Under the pieces are notes generated by a model. It did not search any database. It worked only from the letters and a program-made list of their open reading frames with translations, and had not been told where the DNA came from. The translations under genes were made by a program, and so were the position numbers. Shown one piece after another: positions 62,691-64,000 of a stretch of 64,000 nt of DNA (position 1 is its first letter; each line of letters starts with the position of its first letter). The DNA is from an uncultured bacterium. GTDB lineage: Bacteria > Bacillota_I > Bacilli_A > RFN20 > CAG-826. The DNA is taken from positions 32,611-96,610 of the forward strand of contig CASFZJ010000003.1 in the NCBI GenBank assembly GCA_949299165.1, written 5' to 3'.

Positions 62691-62806
62691 CAACATTTGA
62701 AACAACATTACTAGCATTTACATTTACAATAATGATTTGTGAATTAATAAGAGTTGCATTTATTTTTAAAAGTTACTTAAGGAGCAAGAAAAATGAACGC
62801 AATTAA
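62687..62806 (+). CDS. Very small phage membrane protein (39 aa)
   Basis: 39 residues: a short N-terminus, one hydrophobic helix (TLLAFTFTIMICELIRVAFIF) and a basic end (KSYLRSKKNERN). AAAGGAG SD; ATG overlaps the ATPase stop, and its 3' end contains the next SD. Size and topology fit a minor capsid protein like pVII/pIX, but no homologue was recognised. Confidence 0.65.
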   Translation: MTTFETTLLAFTFTIMICELIRVAFIFKSYLRSKKNERN

Positions 62807-62990
62807 TACATTTTTTGATAATCTATTTGGAACACACATTATTGAAATATTGGCAGAAACAGAGCCAATTATTACATTTGATATCGGAAAAATTACAATA
62901 TATAGCATTGTATTTTTTACAGTTATTACAATAGCGACAGCATTTTTATGGTTTTTTCATATTATATTTGAAAAGGAGAAATGCAAATGA
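62793..62990 (+). CDS. Small phage membrane protein (65 aa)
   Basis: 65 residues, one strong membrane helix near the C-terminus (IYSIVFFTVITIATAFLWFFHIIF) after an amphipathic, slightly acidic N-terminal half. AAGGAG SD. Overlaps the preceding gene by 14 nt. Likely a minor virion or assembly protein; function unassigned. Confidence 0.7.
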   Translation: MNAINTFFDNLFGTHIIEILAETEPIITFDIGKITIYSIVFFTVITIATAFLWFFHIIFEKEKCK

Positions 62991-63175
62991 TTACAGAATG
63001 GATTAAGAGTGTATTCAGCACACTTAATATAGATTTACCAACAAAATTTGGATTTTTTGGTGCGACAATATCGCTAGAATCATTATTACTATTAATATTC
63101 ATAATAATGTATATCTTTTTTGGAATCGAAATTTATATTGGTATTAAGCATTTTTTTAATAGGAGGATTAATTAA
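62987..63175 (+). CDS. Small phage membrane protein (62 aa)
   Basis: 62 residues from ATG 62987 (MITEWIKSVFSTL), 9 nt after AAGGAG; an ATG six bases earlier is only 3 nt from the SD. One membrane helix (LLLLIFIIMYIFFGIEIYIGI) and a basic end (FFNRRIN). The AGGAGG within its last codons is the SD of the coat gene. Function unassigned. Confidence 0.7.
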   Translation: MITEWIKSVFSTLNIDLPTKFGFFGATISLESLLLLIFIIMYIFFGIEIYIGIKHFFNRRIN

Positions 63176-63177
63176 TT

Positions 63178-63372
63178 ATGGGAAATGCAATTATTGAAGC
63201 GATTCAAAGCGGATTAGGATTAATGTCCACTATCGCAAATGAATTTTTAACAGGTTTCAGCACATTATTTTGGGATTCAACAGCAAATTCTGGAAGTGGT
63301 GGATTAACAACATTTGGTAATTTCTGTTTAATCTTTTTAGGAGTAAGCATTACATTTGCAGTAAGAACATAG
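63178..63372 (+). CDS. Candidate major coat protein of the filamentous phage
   Basis: 64 residues: an amphipathic N-terminal helix (AIIEAIQSGLGLMSTIANEFL), a Ser/Gly-rich turn (STANSGSGGLTTFG), then a C-terminal membrane helix (NFCLIFLGVSITFAV) and RT. Small size, single helix and gene position between tiny membrane genes and a larger virion gene fit pVIII. There is no classical cleaved signal. Codons 30 to 62 are repeated exactly (99 nt) at the end of the next gene. Confidence 0.7.
   Translation: MGNAIIEAIQSGLGLMSTIANEFLTGFSTLFWDSTANSGSGGLTTFGNFCLIFLGVSITFAVRT
63253..63363 (+). repeat. Coat-domain repeat, copy 1
   Basis: 111 bp that align with 63890-64000 with three substitutions, all at synonymous third positions and all in the first 12 nt. 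The remaining 99 nt (63265-63363) are identical. Confidence 0.95.
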
Positions 63373-63415
63373 AATTTTCAGCTGAAAAACAAGAAAAATA
63401 GAAAGGAAAAAAATA

Positions 63416-64000
63416 ATGTTATATGAAGGAATTTTACTAGCAACATTAATATTCACACCACAAAACATAAACATAAAAAATCCAGTATCACCAACATTAC
63501 TAACAACCAATATAAACCAAATCAATAAATATTTTGAAAATATAGAACAAGACAGTGAAATAAAAATCTACAACCCTTCAAAAACTTTAATTGGAGATAT
63601 AGGAGCAGAAATAAATATAATTATTGATTCAACAAATTATATGTTTGTTCGGGAAGGAAGCTACGGAGAAAATACAGGAACATATTTTTCTTATTACGGA
63701 GAAGAACAATCAGAACTAGATAACGGAATATATGCAAAAACACAAGAAACACCAAGTGAAACACAACCAAAAAATTGGGAAATCAATAGATTATACCTAA
63801 CAACAACCAACAATAATCAAGAATCAATTGTTAATGGAATAACAGATGGAATAAGTTTAATGAATCCAATTTCAGAACAATTTTTAGATGGATTTAGCAC
63901 TTTATTTTGGGATTCAACAGCAAATTCTGGAAGTGGTGGATTAACAACATTTGGTAATTTCTGTTTAATCTTTTTAGGAGTAAGCATTACATTTGCAGTA
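63416..64000 (+). CDS. Phage virion protein with coat-like C-terminus, 3' incomplete
   Basis: Open to the window end: 195 residues visible from ATG 63416 with a GAAAGGA SD. A weakly hydrophobic start (MLYEGILLATLIF) is followed by about 130 polar, Asn/Thr/Glu-rich residues and then a coat-like domain (ISLMNPISEQFLDGFSTLFW onward) that aligns with the whole 64-residue coat protein. Its placement after the coat gene is that of the pIII adsorption protein, so a minor coat or receptor-binding protein anchored by a coat module is the best guess. The polar part was not recognised. Confidence 0.65.
   Translation, partial: MLYEGILLATLIFTPQNINIKNPVSPTLLTTNINQINKYFENIEQDSEIKIYNPSKTLIGDIGAEINIIIDSTNYMFVREGSYGENTGTYFSYYGEEQSELDNGIYAKTQETPSETQPKNWEINRLYLTTTNNNQESIVNGITDGISLMNPISEQFLDGFSTLFWDSTANSGSGGLTTFGNFCLIFLGVSITFAV
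63890..64000 (+). repeat. Coat-domain repeat, copy 2
   Basis: Second copy of the 63253-63363 sequence, in frame inside the larger virion gene; identical over at least 99 nt (63902-64000). The true end of the identity lies beyond the window. Confidence 0.95.

Larger units (their letters stand above)
61490..64000 (+). mobile_element. Left part of an inovirus-type (filamentous phage) prophage
   Basis: After yqeK come a dif-like site, a 370-bp region with GC-rich hairpins, a Zot/pI-type ATPase, three very small membrane-protein genes, a 64-residue coat-like protein and a larger virion-type protein with a coat-like C-terminus. All are tightly packed on one strand with clean SDs. No integrase or replication gene is visible; the element continues past 64000. 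Confidence 0.8.

Noticed and set aside
1..64000. UGA read as tryptophan (Mollicutes-type code)
   Set aside because: TGA ends rsmG, lepA, rsmE, the 33782 gene, cdd and the phage ATPase at expected family lengths, and Trp is TGG.
1..64000. tRNA, rRNA or CRISPR arrays
   Set aside because: No cloverleaf, rRNA core sequence or regular direct repeats with unique spacers were seen; the 11-bp arrays have no spacers.

Overview
The window is one contiguous piece of chromosome from an AT-rich, low-GC Gram-positive bacterium. Gene content and order are those of Bacilli (rsmG-parA-parB; alaS-ruvX-DUF1292-greA; comEA-comEC-holA-rpsT; hrcA-grpE-dnaK-dnaJ; ybeY-cdd-era-recO-glyS-dnaG-rpoD-trmK-nif3; plsY-parE-parC; yqeG-yqeH-yqeI-yqeK). 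Several usual neighbours are missing (ireB, prmA, phoH, nadD), which suggests a streamlined, possibly gut-associated lineage close to the Mollicutes. UGA is a stop here (rsmG, lepA, rsmE and efp-upstream genes end in TGA) and tryptophan is TGG, so the code is standard.

Layout: 1-2100 rsmG (5' truncated), parA, parB. 2101-3143 FMN riboswitch with ribU, then a convergent ferredoxin. 3144-6576 glycolytic gap-pgk-tpiA. 6577-11387 a Bax-inhibitor-like membrane protein, rarA divergent from dtd-mnmA, and an unknown membrane protein. 11388-19406 T-box/alaS operon, greA, competence genes, holA, rpsT. 19500-27750 fmt, a nuclease-helicase fusion, lepA, a degenerate Fic protein, hemW. 27751-35832 CIRCE-controlled heat-shock operon, rsmE, mtaB. 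35833-47793 ribosomal proteins, deoC, a C39 peptidase, and the ybeY to nif3 run. 47726-53752 an IspH-like protein, DEAD-box helicase, ispG, rpmG, efp, plsY. 53962-61469 parE-parC and the yqeGHIK ribosome-assembly cluster. 61490-64000 the left end of a filamentous phage (inovirus-type) prophage inserted after yqeK, where rsfS would normally follow; the prophage runs off the window.

The most interesting signals are: (i) seven arrays of 11-bp, helically phased repeats (consensus TTAGTAGATAA), mostly sitting on stop codons at gene ends; (ii) an almost identical 57-nt terminator/promoter/SD module upstream of comEA and of a C39-peptidase membrane protein that lacks an ATPase domain; (iii) a dozen genes whose -10 box lies only 5-10 nt before the ATG, implying common leaderless mRNAs; (iv) an IspH homologue in the ispH position with all three iron-sulfur cysteines aligned to serine; (v) a Fic-fold protein whose catalytic motif is lost; (vi) a prophage in which the coat-protein sequence is repeated, 99 nt identical, at the 3' end of a larger virion gene; and (vii) a two-operator CIRCE promoter on hrcA.

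All product names come from reading the protein sequences; no database search was run.
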